From positions 310,001 through 374,000 of the forward strand of contig CAZFPB010000001.1 in assembly GCA_964520985.1 (NCBI GenBank): DNA of 64,000 bases, written 5' to 3'. Shown here in pieces: positions 17,766 through 26,591 of the stretch; the first letter of the stretch is position 1; every line of letters starts with the position of its first letter. This DNA is from CAYSGL01 sp964520985. Its GTDB lineage: Bacteria; Pseudomonadota; Alphaproteobacteria; Micavibrionales; Micavibrionaceae. The position numbers were made by a program, and so were the translations under genes. A model generated the notes under the pieces. It searched no databases, was not told the DNA's origin, and saw only the letters and a list, made by a program, of their open reading frames with translations.

Positions 17766-17966
17766 TTATGCGATAATATCGGGAAGGATATCGCTCTTCA
17801 TTTTATTGATCTGGTCCTTGAGCAGGAGCTTTTTCTTTTTCAGGCGCTGAATTTGCAGCAGGTCAATCGGCTGCACCGTCATCAATCTTTCGATGATAAC
17901 GTCAAGATCCCTGTGCTCGTGCTCCAGAAGGACGAGCTTTTCTTTTAAATCTTCTATTTCTTCCAT
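17766..17966 (-). CDS. YdcH family protein (DUF465)
   Basis: 66 residues, almost entirely helical and charged: MEEIEDLKEKLVLLEHEHRDLDVIIERL followed by IQRLKKKKLLLKDQI. The first half matches the LxxEHxxLDxxIxxL pattern of DUF465. These short coiled-coil proteins have no settled function. It leads the purE-purK group. Confidence 0.85.
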   Translation of the reverse strand: MEEIEDLKEKLVLLEHEHRDLDVIIERLMTVQPIDLLQIQRLKKKKLLLKDQINKMKSDILPDIIA

Positions 17967-18134
17967 TACCTGAGGTACTTATGGCTGTTTGGATGGAGGC
18001 ATCCTATCATGATTTAGGGCCAAACGGTAGAAAAAGAGTCATCTTATACGCATTTTCCTTTTGGCGAGCGCCCGCCGATGCGGTATAGATATCGTTGAAA
18101 TCGCTCGACTTTTCCCAAGAATTTAAGGACCCCC

Positions 18135-19211
18135 ATGACCAAGAAGATCGGAATTCTGACCAGCGGCGGCGATTGTGCCGGGCTGAACGCTGTTATCCGC
18201 GCTGCGACTCACCGCGCGCACCTCCTCGGATGGGAGATTTACGGAATTGAAGACGGTACGGCCGGTCTGTTTGACGATCCGCCACGCGCGCGCCGTCTGC
18301 TGCCAAATGATATGGATGGCAACATCATGCGCATGGGCGGCACGATTCTGGGCACGACCAATAAAGGCAACCCGTTTGATTTTCCAATGCCAGATGGTAC
18401 GCGTAAAGACCGTAGCGGTGAGATTATTGCCGGGTTTAAAAAACTGGGTATCGATGCCGTTATTGGTATTGGCGGCGATGGCTCGTTCGCCATTCTGCGC
18501 CGTTTCGCTCAGCAGGGCGGCATTAATATGGTCGGTGTTCCAAAAACGATTGATAACGATCTGGGTGAAACCGAAACATCGATCGGCTTTGATACGGCCG
18601 TATCCGTTGCGACCGAAGCGCTCGATCGCTTGCAACCAACGGCGGCCAGCCATGACCGTGTGATGATTCTGGAAGTGATGGGCCGCGATGCCGGTCACAT
18701 TGCTTTGTCGGCGGGGATCGCCGGCGGCGCAGATGTAGTGCTGATCCCGGAAATTAATTATGACCTCGATAAAGTTGCGAAAAAAATCCTCGATATCAAA
18801 GCATCGGGGCGTAACTTCGCGCTCGTGATCGTCTCTGAATCAGTAAAAACAGCAGAAGGCGAAGCCTTCCAGGTTACCTATCATGGCGGCGAAAAACGCT
18901 ATGGCGGTATTGGCCAGTATCTGGCGATGAAAATTGCCGAGAAGACAGGCTTTGAAACACGTGTCACCAATCTTGGTCACGTGCAACGCGGTTGCCCTCC
19001 CACTTACAATGATCGTTTGCTGGGTGCTGCTTTTGGCGTGCGCGCAGTAGAGCTGATCAATGAAGGGAAATTCGACCGCATGGTCGCCTGGCAGAATCGT
19101 CAGGTGGTCGATGTGCCGATCGAGCAGGCGATTGCCGCCTATAAAGCTGTTGATCCATCGGACACGCTGGTTGCCACGGCCCGAGGCCTTGGTATTTCGT
19201 TCGGAGATTGA
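18135..19211 (+). CDS. 6-phosphofructokinase
   Basis: Phosphorylates fructose 6-phosphate. 358 residues. SGGDCAGLNAVIR binds the phosphoryl donor near the N-terminus, and the catalytic TIDND is at 138-142. The donor-selecting positions can be read: GGDGS (113-117) has Gly where PPi-dependent enzymes have Asp (E. coli Gly104), predicting ATP use, but PKTIDND has Lys (137) where E. coli has Gly124, as in the group III enzymes. It therefore looks like an ATP-using member of the PPi-like clade. The PH-domain gene follows almost immediately. Confidence 0.9.
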   Translation: MTKKIGILTSGGDCAGLNAVIRAATHRAHLLGWEIYGIEDGTAGLFDDPPRARRLLPNDMDGNIMRMGGTILGTTNKGNPFDFPMPDGTRKDRSGEIIAGFKKLGIDAVIGIGGDGSFAILRRFAQQGGINMVGVPKTIDNDLGETETSIGFDTAVSVATEALDRLQPTAASHDRVMILEVMGRDAGHIALSAGIAGGADVVLIPEINYDLDKVAKKILDIKASGRNFALVIVSESVKTAEGEAFQVTYHGGEKRYGGIGQYLAMKIAEKTGFETRVTNLGHVQRGCPPTYNDRLLGAAFGVRAVELINEGKFDRMVAWQNRQVVDVPIEQAIAAYKAVDPSDTLVATARGLGISFGD

Positions 19212-19216
19212 TCAGT

Positions 19217-19765
19217 ATGGCTGTTGGCAATTACATTCAGGAATCTCTGACCGATGGTGAAGATCTTGTCCATCTTGGCCGCTTCCATTGGATGTATAAT
19301 GTGCAGGCTGTGATCAATGTGATTTTCAGCATTGGTCTAGCCGCAGCTCTGATTGTGTTCGCGATCAAGATGCAGCCGATGTTCTTTGGTGACGCAGCTG
19401 AATTCGCCGCGCTGTCGACGCTCGAAAAAGTTCAGGCATTGCATCCGGGTGTGCGTATCCTGGCGTTCTTTCTGGTCGTTCTGGGTCTGCTGAAATTTGC
19501 GCAGATGATGATCATCAAGGCGACAACCGAAATCGGTATTACTAACAAACGCCTGATTTACAAACGTGGATTGGTTGCCCGGTTTGTGAGCGAAATCAAT
19601 ATAGACCGCATCGAAGGCATCAATGTTCTGCAAGGTGTTTTCGGCCGCATTTTCAATTATGGCCGTCTGCGAATTCATGGAACAGGGGTTGGGGAAGTTA
19701 TTTTGCCACCGATTTCCGATCCGGTAAAATTCCGCCGTGCTATCGAGCGCGCGCGCACTGTCTAA
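19217..19765 (+). CDS. Bacterial PH-domain membrane protein 1
   Basis: 182 residues with two hydrophobic helices (about 31-53 and 85-105) followed by a bacterial PH domain of the DUF304/YdbS type: TTEIGITNKRLIYKRGLVARFVSEINIDRIEGINV...GRIFNYGRLRIHGTG. ATG 19217 is used because GGAG (19203-19206) lies upstream; a TTG at 19208 overlapping the kinase stop is less likely. It forms a tandem pair with the next gene, which has the same layout. Function unknown; membrane-anchored, PH domain probably cytoplasmic. Confidence 0.82.
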   Translation: MAVGNYIQESLTDGEDLVHLGRFHWMYNVQAVINVIFSIGLAAALIVFAIKMQPMFFGDAAEFAALSTLEKVQALHPGVRILAFFLVVLGLLKFAQMMIIKATTEIGITNKRLIYKRGLVARFVSEINIDRIEGINVLQGVFGRIFNYGRLRIHGTGVGEVILPPISDPVKFRRAIERARTV

Positions 19766-19781
19766 TCAACAAGGAGGCGTC

Positions 19782-20276
19782 ATGCCCCAGCCACAGATAA
19801 TCCATCAAAGCGACATCACGCGCTTGAAACAGCTGACCGCTGTAGAGTTGCGCGATGATGAAGAATTGTTGTTTGTCGGCGTCATTCATCCGGCGGTGAT
19901 GTGGAAAGCCATTGCGGTTCTGATTCTCGCAGCGCTGTGCCTGCTGGTGACGGTCAATCTGGCGCTCTTTTTTGCGTTCGTAGGCGTCGTCATGCTGATC
20001 ATGGCGTCTATGACGCGTCAGTATCTTTTGCTGGCCGCTACCAATCACCGCATTCTTTTGCGTGGCGGTATCGTTTATGCCGATGTGATCGAGTTGCATT
20101 ACCGCCAGTTGGAATCCGTCGAAGTGGGCGCGACATTGATCGGTCAGATTTTTGGCTATGTAAACATCATCGTGACCGGTTCCGGCAATCGCCGCATCAT
20201 GGTGCCGTTCGTCGCTAATGGCATCGCTTTTAAACAAATCGTGAATGATCTTCTTATTCAGCAGGAACAATCGTAA
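19782..20276 (+). CDS. Bacterial PH-domain membrane protein 2
   Basis: 164 residues. Two closely spaced hydrophobic segments (about 47-85) precede a PH-like domain: LLAATNHRILLRGGIVYADVIELHYRQLESVEV...GQIFGYVNIIVTGSGNRR. The pattern (TNxRxLxRGG, QIFGYxxI) matches the preceding gene, so they are diverged duplicates. AAGGAGG (19771-19777) marks ATG 19782. Its stop overlaps the ilvD start (TAATG). Confidence 0.82.
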   Translation: MPQPQIIHQSDITRLKQLTAVELRDDEELLFVGVIHPAVMWKAIAVLILAALCLLVTVNLALFFAFVGVVMLIMASMTRQYLLLAATNHRILLRGGIVYADVIELHYRQLESVEVGATLIGQIFGYVNIIVTGSGNRRIMVPFVANGIAFKQIVNDLLIQQEQS

Positions 20277-21997
20277 TGACCAAGCAATGGAATAAATCAA
20301 ACCTCCCAAGCCGCCATGTTACGGTCGGCCCGAAATCCGCGCCGCACCGAGCGATGCTGTATGCGATGGGTATTACGGAAGAAGAAATGGCGCAGCCGCT
20401 GGTCGGTGTAGCAACATGCTGGAATGAATCGGCGCCGTGTAATATCGCGCTGTCGCGTCAGGCACAGTCGGTGAAAAAGGGCGTAAAAGAAGCGTTCGGC
20501 ACGCCCCGTGAATTCACGACGATTACCGTGACCGACGGGATCGCCATGGGCCATGAGGGGATGAGATCATCCCTTCCGAGCCGCGATGCGATTGCCGATA
20601 CGGTTGAGTTGACCATGCGCGGTCATTGCTACGATGCCATTGTCGGCCTTGCGGGGTGCGATAAATCTTTGCCGGGGATGATGATGGCAATGATCCGCTT
20701 GAACGTGCCGAGCATTTTTATGTATGGCGGCGCCATTATGCCGGGTAAATTCCGCGGCAATGATGTCACGATTATCGATGTATTCGAAGGCGTCGGGAAA
20801 CACGCAACAGGCGAATTTTCCGATGAAGATCTGCATGAAATGGAATGCGTGGCCTGTCCGACTGCGGGCGCCTGCGGCGGTCAGTTCACCGCCAATACGA
20901 TGGCGTGTGTATCAGAGGCTATTGGCCTGGCGCTTCCAGGTTCTGCGGGCGCACCGGCGATTTACGAGACGCGCGATGAGTATGCGGCTGCATCCGGCCG
21001 TGAAGTAATGAAACTTATCGAAAAAAATATCCGGCCGCGCGATATCGTGACACTCAAAGCGCTCGAAAACGCGGCAGCTGTTGTCGCGGCGACGGGCGGT
21101 TCGACCAACGCGGCGCTGCATTTGCCCGCTATGGCACATGAAGCGGGGATCGATTTCGATCTGTTTGCTGTCGCCGAAATTTTCAAGCGCACACCGTATA
21201 TCGGCAATCTTAAACCTGGCGGTAAATATGTCGCCAAAGATATGTTTGAGGTTGGTGGCGTGCAGGTTGTAATCAAAGAATTGCTCAAGGGCGGCTATAT
21301 CCATGGAGATTGCCTCACCGTGACGGGTAAAACCATTGCCGAAAATTGTGAAAGCGCGGTCCTGCTTGATGATCAGGACGTCATTTTCCCCATTTCTAAT
21401 CCCATCACACAAACAGGCGGTGTTGTCGGCTTAAAAGGCAATCTGGCGCCGGACGGTGCGATTGTGAAAATCGCCGGCCTGGAAAGTTTGCAATTCGAAG
21501 GCCCCGCGCGCTGTTTTGATTCGGAAGACGCGTGCCTCGTTGCCGTTCTGAACCGTGAATACAAAGAAGGTGATGTGCTGATCATCCGCTACGAAGGACC
21601 CAAAGGCGGCCCCGGGATGCGTGAAATGCTGGCCACGACCGGCGCGTTATACGGACAGGGTATGGGCGGTAAAGTTGCCCTCATTACGGATGGCCGTTTC
21701 TCCGGCGGTACGCGCGGCTTCTGCATCGGACATGTGGGGCCGGAAGCGGCAGTCGGCGGACCTATAGGTCTGCTCAAAGATGGCGACATCATCCGCATCG
21801 ACGCAGCCGCCGGAACAATGGACGTGAAGCTCTCAGATGCCGAATTGGCTGAACGTAAAAAATCCTGGAAACCGCGCCAGACCAATTACAACGCCGGTGC
21901 CATCTGGAAATTTGCGCAGATGGTTGGACCGGCCCGAACCGGTGCAACGACGCACCCCGGCGCCCAAGCCGAGACGCATACTTTTAGTGATTTATAA
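20276..21997 (+). CDS. ilvD: Dihydroxy-acid dehydratase
   Basis: Dehydrates 2,3-dihydroxy acids to 2-oxo acids in valine, leucine and isoleucine synthesis. 573 residues, the shorter form of the IlvD/Edd family. Cluster cysteines are visible in VATCWNESAPCN, GLAGCDKSLPGM and CVACPTAGACGGQFTANTM, and FSGGTRGFCIGHVGPEA lies near the C-terminus. The length and the spacing suggest the oxygen-tolerant [2Fe-2S] form, but that is inference. ATG is fused to the preceding stop as TAATG. Confidence 0.94.
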   Translation: MTKQWNKSNLPSRHVTVGPKSAPHRAMLYAMGITEEEMAQPLVGVATCWNESAPCNIALSRQAQSVKKGVKEAFGTPREFTTITVTDGIAMGHEGMRSSLPSRDAIADTVELTMRGHCYDAIVGLAGCDKSLPGMMMAMIRLNVPSIFMYGGAIMPGKFRGNDVTIIDVFEGVGKHATGEFSDEDLHEMECVACPTAGACGGQFTANTMACVSEAIGLALPGSAGAPAIYETRDEYAAASGREVMKLIEKNIRPRDIVTLKALENAAAVVAATGGSTNAALHLPAMAHEAGIDFDLFAVAEIFKRTPYIGNLKPGGKYVAKDMFEVGGVQVVIKELLKGGYIHGDCLTVTGKTIAENCESAVLLDDQDVIFPISNPITQTGGVVGLKGNLAPDGAIVKIAGLESLQFEGPARCFDSEDACLVAVLNREYKEGDVLIIRYEGPKGGPGMREMLATTGALYGQGMGGKVALITDGRFSGGTRGFCIGHVGPEAAVGGPIGLLKDGDIIRIDAAAGTMDVKLSDAELAERKKSWKPRQTNYNAGAIWKFAQMVGPARTGATTHPGAQAETHTFSDL

Positions 21998-22183
21998 TTA
22001 AAACGATATAACCAATTGATTTTTATCGATTCATTTTTTTAAGAATGATCTAATATGGATTGGTTCAGTTTGGGTCATATGACTTTGTGCGCAATGCACG
22101 GATAAACCTTGCGAAATTTCAAGGGTTTAGGGACAATCAGGCTCTTATTAACGCTAATGGGTTTATGGTCTGTCAGAATAACT

Positions 22184-23920
22184 ATGTCTACCTGGGTTAA
22201 AAACGGCAGAAAACTGCGCCTGACTGTCATGCTCTTTCTCTTCACCGGGATAGTGGCCTTTTTCAGCGTGGCGACGAATCAGGGGAGTGCGCTGATTGCA
22301 TCGGCAGAGGCTGCCAGCGCTTCACAAGAACTGATCGAGGGACTGAAAGCCGGGCAGGTGGGCAAGGCGCGTTTTCGTGATGCGACCGGTATGGGGGAAT
22401 ATTATCAGGCCAAGGATTTTGCCCCTTTGTGGCTGACCCGCGATGGCAAGCCCAATGCCGATGCAAAAACGGCAATCGGCGCCTTGGAAACATCCTGGAC
22501 GCATGGCCTTAACCCCTTGAATTATCATGTCGACACATTGCGACCAGCCCTGGAAGAGGGGCGCGTCATGAACCCGGCTGACTTTGAATTGCTCCTGTCT
22601 GACGCTGTCATTCGCTATGGACGCGCTCTGACAGGTATGCGGGTAACGCCGGCCAGTGTCGGCCAAACCGGACAGTACTGGCAGCCGCCCATGCGCGGCG
22701 TCGATATCCTCAACTGGATGAGTAAAAATGCGGGCTCGACGCAATCGGCCCTCAATAAACTGGCACCGCAGGGTAGTCTGTATAAGAAACTGCGTGAGGA
22801 GCTGGTCAAAACGCTGGCGGAGCCGGATGAAAAGCCGCGCAAGCCTGTTCGCATCGATGGCAATCTGCGTCCCGGCAGCCGTCACGAGGCCGTTGCCATC
22901 GTGCGGGAGTATCTGGGCGTGCAGACGATCCCCTCGGAAGGCGCTGATTACTACGACGATGCGCTGGCCAAAAAGGTCATGGTATTTCAGGAAGAACACG
23001 GCTTTGCGCCGGATGGCATTATCGGTCCGTCGACCCAGAAGATCCTCAACCTCAGCCGTCTTGCGAAAATCAATCAGCTTGTCGCCAATCTGGAGCGTCA
23101 ACGGTGGATGGATCGGGTCAAGCCGGCAAAGTATGTGATGGTGAATATTCCTTCCGCAACGCTGTGGGCGGTTGAGAAGGGCGATACGACGCTGCAGATG
23201 CGGGTTATCGTCGGCAAGGAAAACCGCCCGACCAACAGCTTTAAGACCACCATCAGCGGTGTGCGTTTTAACCCGACCTGGACAGTGCCGCCGACAATTA
23301 AAAAAGAAGATTACCTGCCCAAACTGGCGCAGGACCCTGAATATTTGACCAAGCGCGGCATTGAAATCCGTCAGGACGGCAAGACGATTGATCCGGTCAC
23401 TGTCGACTGGGCGAACCTGCCGTGGGAGCAGGCGAGCAGCCTCTCAATGGTGCAAAACCCCGGCGTGACTAATCCGCTGGGCCGGGTGCGCGTGCTGATG
23501 GCGAACAATTACAATATTTACTTGCATGATACCAATGATCGCAGTGTGTTTGCGCGCAACAGCCGTACGCTGAGTTCAGGCTGCATCCGCGTGGAAAAGC
23601 CTGAAGAGCTGGCCAACTTTATCATGAAAGAGAATGAAGGCTGGTCAACGAGCGTCATGCAGGCATTGTTCGATGCGGGAAAAATGCGCGATATCCGCGC
23701 GGCAAATCCCATTCCCGTCTACCTTGTCTATAATACGATATGGGAAACAGATGCCGGTAAAATGATTTACGGCTATGATTTGTACAGTCTCGATGACCAA
23801 TTAGTGAATGCAATCAAAGGGATTGATGGATTTAAAACGCCCGACAATGTTGGGCAGATCGTCTCATCCAGCGCATTCGCTAGTAAAACCGGGCTTGATT
23901 ACCGTCCCGGCAGTCGGTAG
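22184..23920 (+). CDS. L,D-transpeptidase, YcbB/LdtD type
   Basis: Forms 3-3 (meso-DAP to meso-DAP) peptidoglycan cross-links in the periplasm. 578 residues from ATG 22184: a membrane anchor or signal (LTVMLFLFTGIVAFFSV), a scaffold region, a peptidoglycan-binding domain around 215-290 (RPGSRHEAVAIVREYLG...FQEEHGFAPDGIIGPST) and a YkuD catalytic domain. The active site is complete: His448 in YLHD, then SSGCIRV with nucleophile Cys467. The large domain layout matches E. coli LdtD, not the small Ldts. The next gene encodes a MepK-like endopeptidase, as in E. coli. Confidence 0.9.
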   Translation: MSTWVKNGRKLRLTVMLFLFTGIVAFFSVATNQGSALIASAEAASASQELIEGLKAGQVGKARFRDATGMGEYYQAKDFAPLWLTRDGKPNADAKTAIGALETSWTHGLNPLNYHVDTLRPALEEGRVMNPADFELLLSDAVIRYGRALTGMRVTPASVGQTGQYWQPPMRGVDILNWMSKNAGSTQSALNKLAPQGSLYKKLREELVKTLAEPDEKPRKPVRIDGNLRPGSRHEAVAIVREYLGVQTIPSEGADYYDDALAKKVMVFQEEHGFAPDGIIGPSTQKILNLSRLAKINQLVANLERQRWMDRVKPAKYVMVNIPSATLWAVEKGDTTLQMRVIVGKENRPTNSFKTTISGVRFNPTWTVPPTIKKEDYLPKLAQDPEYLTKRGIEIRQDGKTIDPVTVDWANLPWEQASSLSMVQNPGVTNPLGRVRVLMANNYNIYLHDTNDRSVFARNSRTLSSGCIRVEKPEELANFIMKENEGWSTSVMQALFDAGKMRDIRAANPIPVYLVYNTIWETDAGKMIYGYDLYSLDDQLVNAIKGIDGFKTPDNVGQIVSSSAFASKTGLDYRPGSR

Positions 23921-24051
23921 ACTCGTTCCCTTAGCATCCTTGATTTAAGGATTTATTAACAGGTTTTTATCACACTCAAAGAGGTTCTCTCTGGTCTGTC
24001 GGTTCAACTCTTTCTAAGCTCTTCGCTTCGACATCCATTTAATGAGGTTAC

Positions 24052-24648
24052 ATGTCACACGATACAAACGCTGACTCCGTCTGTTCTAACCGCCGTAAAT
24101 TTTTAGGGATGGGCGCAATCGCCACTCTCGGTGCGGTTGTCCTGCCGGCTTTCAGTAACGATGTCATGGCCGCCGCGTTTCAGGCAGGCACGGCATCCGG
24201 CGGCACATCGCGCCGCATCGCGTTCCGCAACACGCATACCAACGAAAGTTTTTCAGGCGTATACCGCATCGGTAACAAATATCTGCCCGACGCGTTCGAC
24301 CGCATTAATTACATCCTGCGCGATCACCGCACCGGCGAAGCCTTCCCGATCGATCCGCGCGTGATGGATATTATTTACAGCGTCCATCAGATGACGGGTA
24401 ATCAGGAACCGTACGATATTCTCTCCGGTTACCGCTGCCCAAGCTCTAATGCGGGCCTGCGCAAAGCCAGTGAAGGCGTGGCGAAAAACTCGCTCCATAT
24501 GACTGGGCAGGCGATCGACCTGCGTATGCCGAACTACTCGACCTCGCGTTTGCGCGATCTGGCGAAATCCCTGCGCGCGGGCGGTGTCGGCTATTACAGC
24601 CGCTCGAACTTCGTGCACATGGATTCTGGTGACGTGCGCACCTGGTAA
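24052..24648 (+). CDS. MepK-like (YcbK, DUF882) murein endopeptidase with Tat signal
   Basis: 198 residues. A twin-arginine signal, NRRKFLGMGAIATLGAVVLPAF, exports it folded. The DUF882/peptidase M15 core has the zinc-site residues: SGYRCPSSN, then SLHMTGQAIDLRM (His and Asp) and FVHMDSG (His). In E. coli MepK cleaves D,D-4,3 and L,D-3,3 cross-links, the product of LdtD; here the two genes are likewise neighbours, 131 bases apart. A strong terminator follows. Confidence 0.9.
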   Translation: MSHDTNADSVCSNRRKFLGMGAIATLGAVVLPAFSNDVMAAAFQAGTASGGTSRRIAFRNTHTNESFSGVYRIGNKYLPDAFDRINYILRDHRTGEAFPIDPRVMDIIYSVHQMTGNQEPYDILSGYRCPSSNAGLRKASEGVAKNSLHMTGQAIDLRMPNYSTSRLRDLAKSLRAGGVGYYSRSNFVHMDSGDVRTW

Positions 24649-24663
24649 GCTCTCTTATTTTTT

Positions 24664-24693
24664 AAAAGAGCGCCGATAAGGCGCTTTTTTTTT
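24664..24693 (+). terminator. Rho-independent terminator after the mepK-like gene
   Basis: AGCGCC (24669-24674), loop GATAA, GGCGCT (24680-24685), then a run of eight further T. It isolates the cell-wall genes from folK. Confidence 0.85.
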
Positions 24694-24719
24694 GCCCGTA
24701 ATCATGGTTTAACGCAGGG

Positions 24720-25217
24720 ATGATTTTGATCGCCTATGGAGCTAATCTGCCGAGTCATGCCGGCGCCCCGCATGAAACCTTTTCCGCTGCCAAGGCGGCG
24801 TTGAGTGAGCGTGGTATCGCCGTTGTGGCGGAATCCTCCTTATGGGAGACAGCACCTGTCGGTACGGAAGGTGAACAGCCTTGGTACACCAATGCCGTAT
24901 TATCGGTCGAAACCGATCTGGCGCCGATGGATCTGCTTAAAACCATGGGCGCGGTCGAGGCGCAATTCGGGCGCACGCGCACCATCAAAAATGCCGCCCG
25001 GCCGATCGATCTGGATCTTATTGATTATAACGGGCGGATCATCAGCGACGCACCGGACCTTATTTTGCCGCATCCACGTATGCACGAAAGAGCATTTGTT
25101 TTAAAGCCCTTGGAAGAAATTTCTCAAAATTGGGTTCATCCAGTTTCGGGTCTTGCGTTGCTGCAATTAGTTGCAAATCTGCCTTCTGACCAGCAATTCA
25201 GAAAGCTTGCCCCATGA
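24720..25217 (+). CDS. folK: 6-hydroxymethyl-dihydropterin pyrophosphokinase
   Basis: Transfers pyrophosphate from ATP to 6-hydroxymethyl-7,8-dihydropterin in folate synthesis. 165 residues. HPPK signatures: SSLWETAPVG, FGRTRTIKNAARPIDLDLIDY with the two metal-binding Asp residues, and LPHPRMHERAFVLKPL. The stop overlaps the folP ATG (ATGA), so the pathway's next enzyme is co-translated. Confidence 0.93.
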   Translation: MILIAYGANLPSHAGAPHETFSAAKAALSERGIAVVAESSLWETAPVGTEGEQPWYTNAVLSVETDLAPMDLLKTMGAVEAQFGRTRTIKNAARPIDLDLIDYNGRIISDAPDLILPHPRMHERAFVLKPLEEISQNWVHPVSGLALLQLVANLPSDQQFRKLAP

Positions 25218-26014
25218 TCCGCGACTGGACCTTGATGGGCATCGTCAACGTGACGCCGGACAGTTTTTCCGATGGGGGGAAATTTCTCTCTGCCGATAAC
25301 GCCATTATGCACGGACTGCGGTTGATCGAAGAAGGCGCCGGGATTCTGGATATTGGTGGCGAGTCGACTAGGCCGGGCTCTGAAATTCTATCGCCTGAAG
25401 ACGAGATTGTGCGTGTGCGTCCGGTGATCGAGGGATTAAGAGGGCGCGGTGCGCGCCTGTCCATCGATACGCGCAACGCCAGCACGATGCAGATGGCTCT
25501 CGATCTGGGCGTTGATATTGTGAATGATATCAGCGCGCTCACCCATGACATTGAGTCTTTTGGTGTCCTTGCGCCGGCGCAATGTGATGTCATTTTGATG
25601 CATATGCAGGGCACGCCCCAGACCATGCAAGCCGCGCCCTATTACGAAGATGTGGTGGGAGAGGTATATCGCTATTTATCCAACCGGATTGATGTATGCA
25701 TTGGCGCAGGCATTGATCAGCACCGGATCATGATCGATCCGGGCATCGGATTTGGCAAAACGCTCGCCCATAATCTCAGCCTGCTGAATAACCTGGATAA
25801 ATTCGCCTCGCTGTCGGTGCGCATGGTACTCGGCACGTCACGCAAGCGGTTCATTGAGGCACTCTCTCCCGGATCAGGACCGGAGCAGCGTCTGGGAGGA
25901 TCGATCGCCAGTGTGCTGACGGCCTATCAGCAAGGCGTGCGGATATTCCGTGTGCACGATGTGCGTGAGACCGATCAGGCGCTTTCAACGATGGCGGCAA
26001 TTTCCCACGGATAG
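25214..26014 (+). CDS. folP: Dihydropteroate synthase
   Basis: Joins the FolK product to p-aminobenzoate. 266 residues. TIM-barrel motifs are all present: MGIVNVTPDSFSDGG at strand 1, GGESTRPGSE, SIDTRN, NDISAL, DPGIGFGKT and GTSRKRFI. It is the sulfonamide target; no unusual insertion is seen after the FSDGG loop. Its last 40 bases overlap the convergent phosphatase gene. Confidence 0.95.
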   Translation: MIRDWTLMGIVNVTPDSFSDGGKFLSADNAIMHGLRLIEEGAGILDIGGESTRPGSEILSPEDEIVRVRPVIEGLRGRGARLSIDTRNASTMQMALDLGVDIVNDISALTHDIESFGVLAPAQCDVILMHMQGTPQTMQAAPYYEDVVGEVYRYLSNRIDVCIGAGIDQHRIMIDPGIGFGKTLAHNLSLLNNLDKFASLSVRMVLGTSRKRFIEALSPGSGPEQRLGGSIASVLTAYQQGVRIFRVHDVRETDQALSTMAAISHG

Positions 26015-26550
26015 TCATCCTGCACCGGTGTGAAGCGGTAGGGCAGGCAGTTTTTGACGCCGAGCATCTGTTGTCCGTAAAGACTCGCAAAAGCGCGGAA
26101 AACGCCGCCATGGCAAACGACCAGCGGCATATCTTCAGATGCAGTAAAGATGTCATTCAGCGCGCGTTTGACCCGTTCTTGAAACGCAGTCATTGTTTCA
26201 CCGCCCTCGGGATCGACGCAGGCATTGATCTGCGGACGATATAAATCCCATGGCTGGCTTTCCCATGTGCCAAAAAACTGTTCGGCAATGTCTGGCGTTT
26301 CGCTCATCGGCAGATTGCCTAGCGATTCATTGATCAAATTGGCCGTATCACGCGCGCGCGATAAATGGGAATGCACAATCCGGCGCGGTTTAAGCTCCTC
26401 GGGTAGCGCGGCGATGATTTTACCGGCAGAGCGCGCCTGATCGCGTCCCAGTTCTGTCAGCGCGACATCGATATGACCGGAACAAATTTCGGCAAGATTG
26501 GCTTCGCTCTGGCCATGGCGGATCATGAGGAACGGGCGGGGTGTAATCAT
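25975..26550 (-). CDS. Histidine phosphatase family protein
   Basis: 191 residues with the phosphoglycerate mutase-like core: the phospho-acceptor motif IRHGQSEAN near residue 9, SHLSRARDTA, GGETMTAFQERV and the second catalytic His in VVCHGGVFR. Substrates vary widely in this family (phosphoglycerate, alpha-ribazole phosphate, nucleotides), and nothing nearby points to one. Convergent overlap with folP is 40 bases. Confidence 0.82.
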   Translation of the reverse strand: MITPRPFLMIRHGQSEANLAEICSGHIDVALTELGRDQARSAGKIIAALPEELKPRRIVHSHLSRARDTANLINESLGNLPMSETPDIAEQFFGTWESQPWDLYRPQINACVDPEGGETMTAFQERVKRALNDIFTASEDMPLVVCHGGVFRAFASLYGQQMLGVKNCLPYRFTPVQDDYPWEIAAIVESA

Positions 26551-26591
26551 AGTGTTTACCGATCACTGGGTTATGCGATAGGTTTTGTGTC

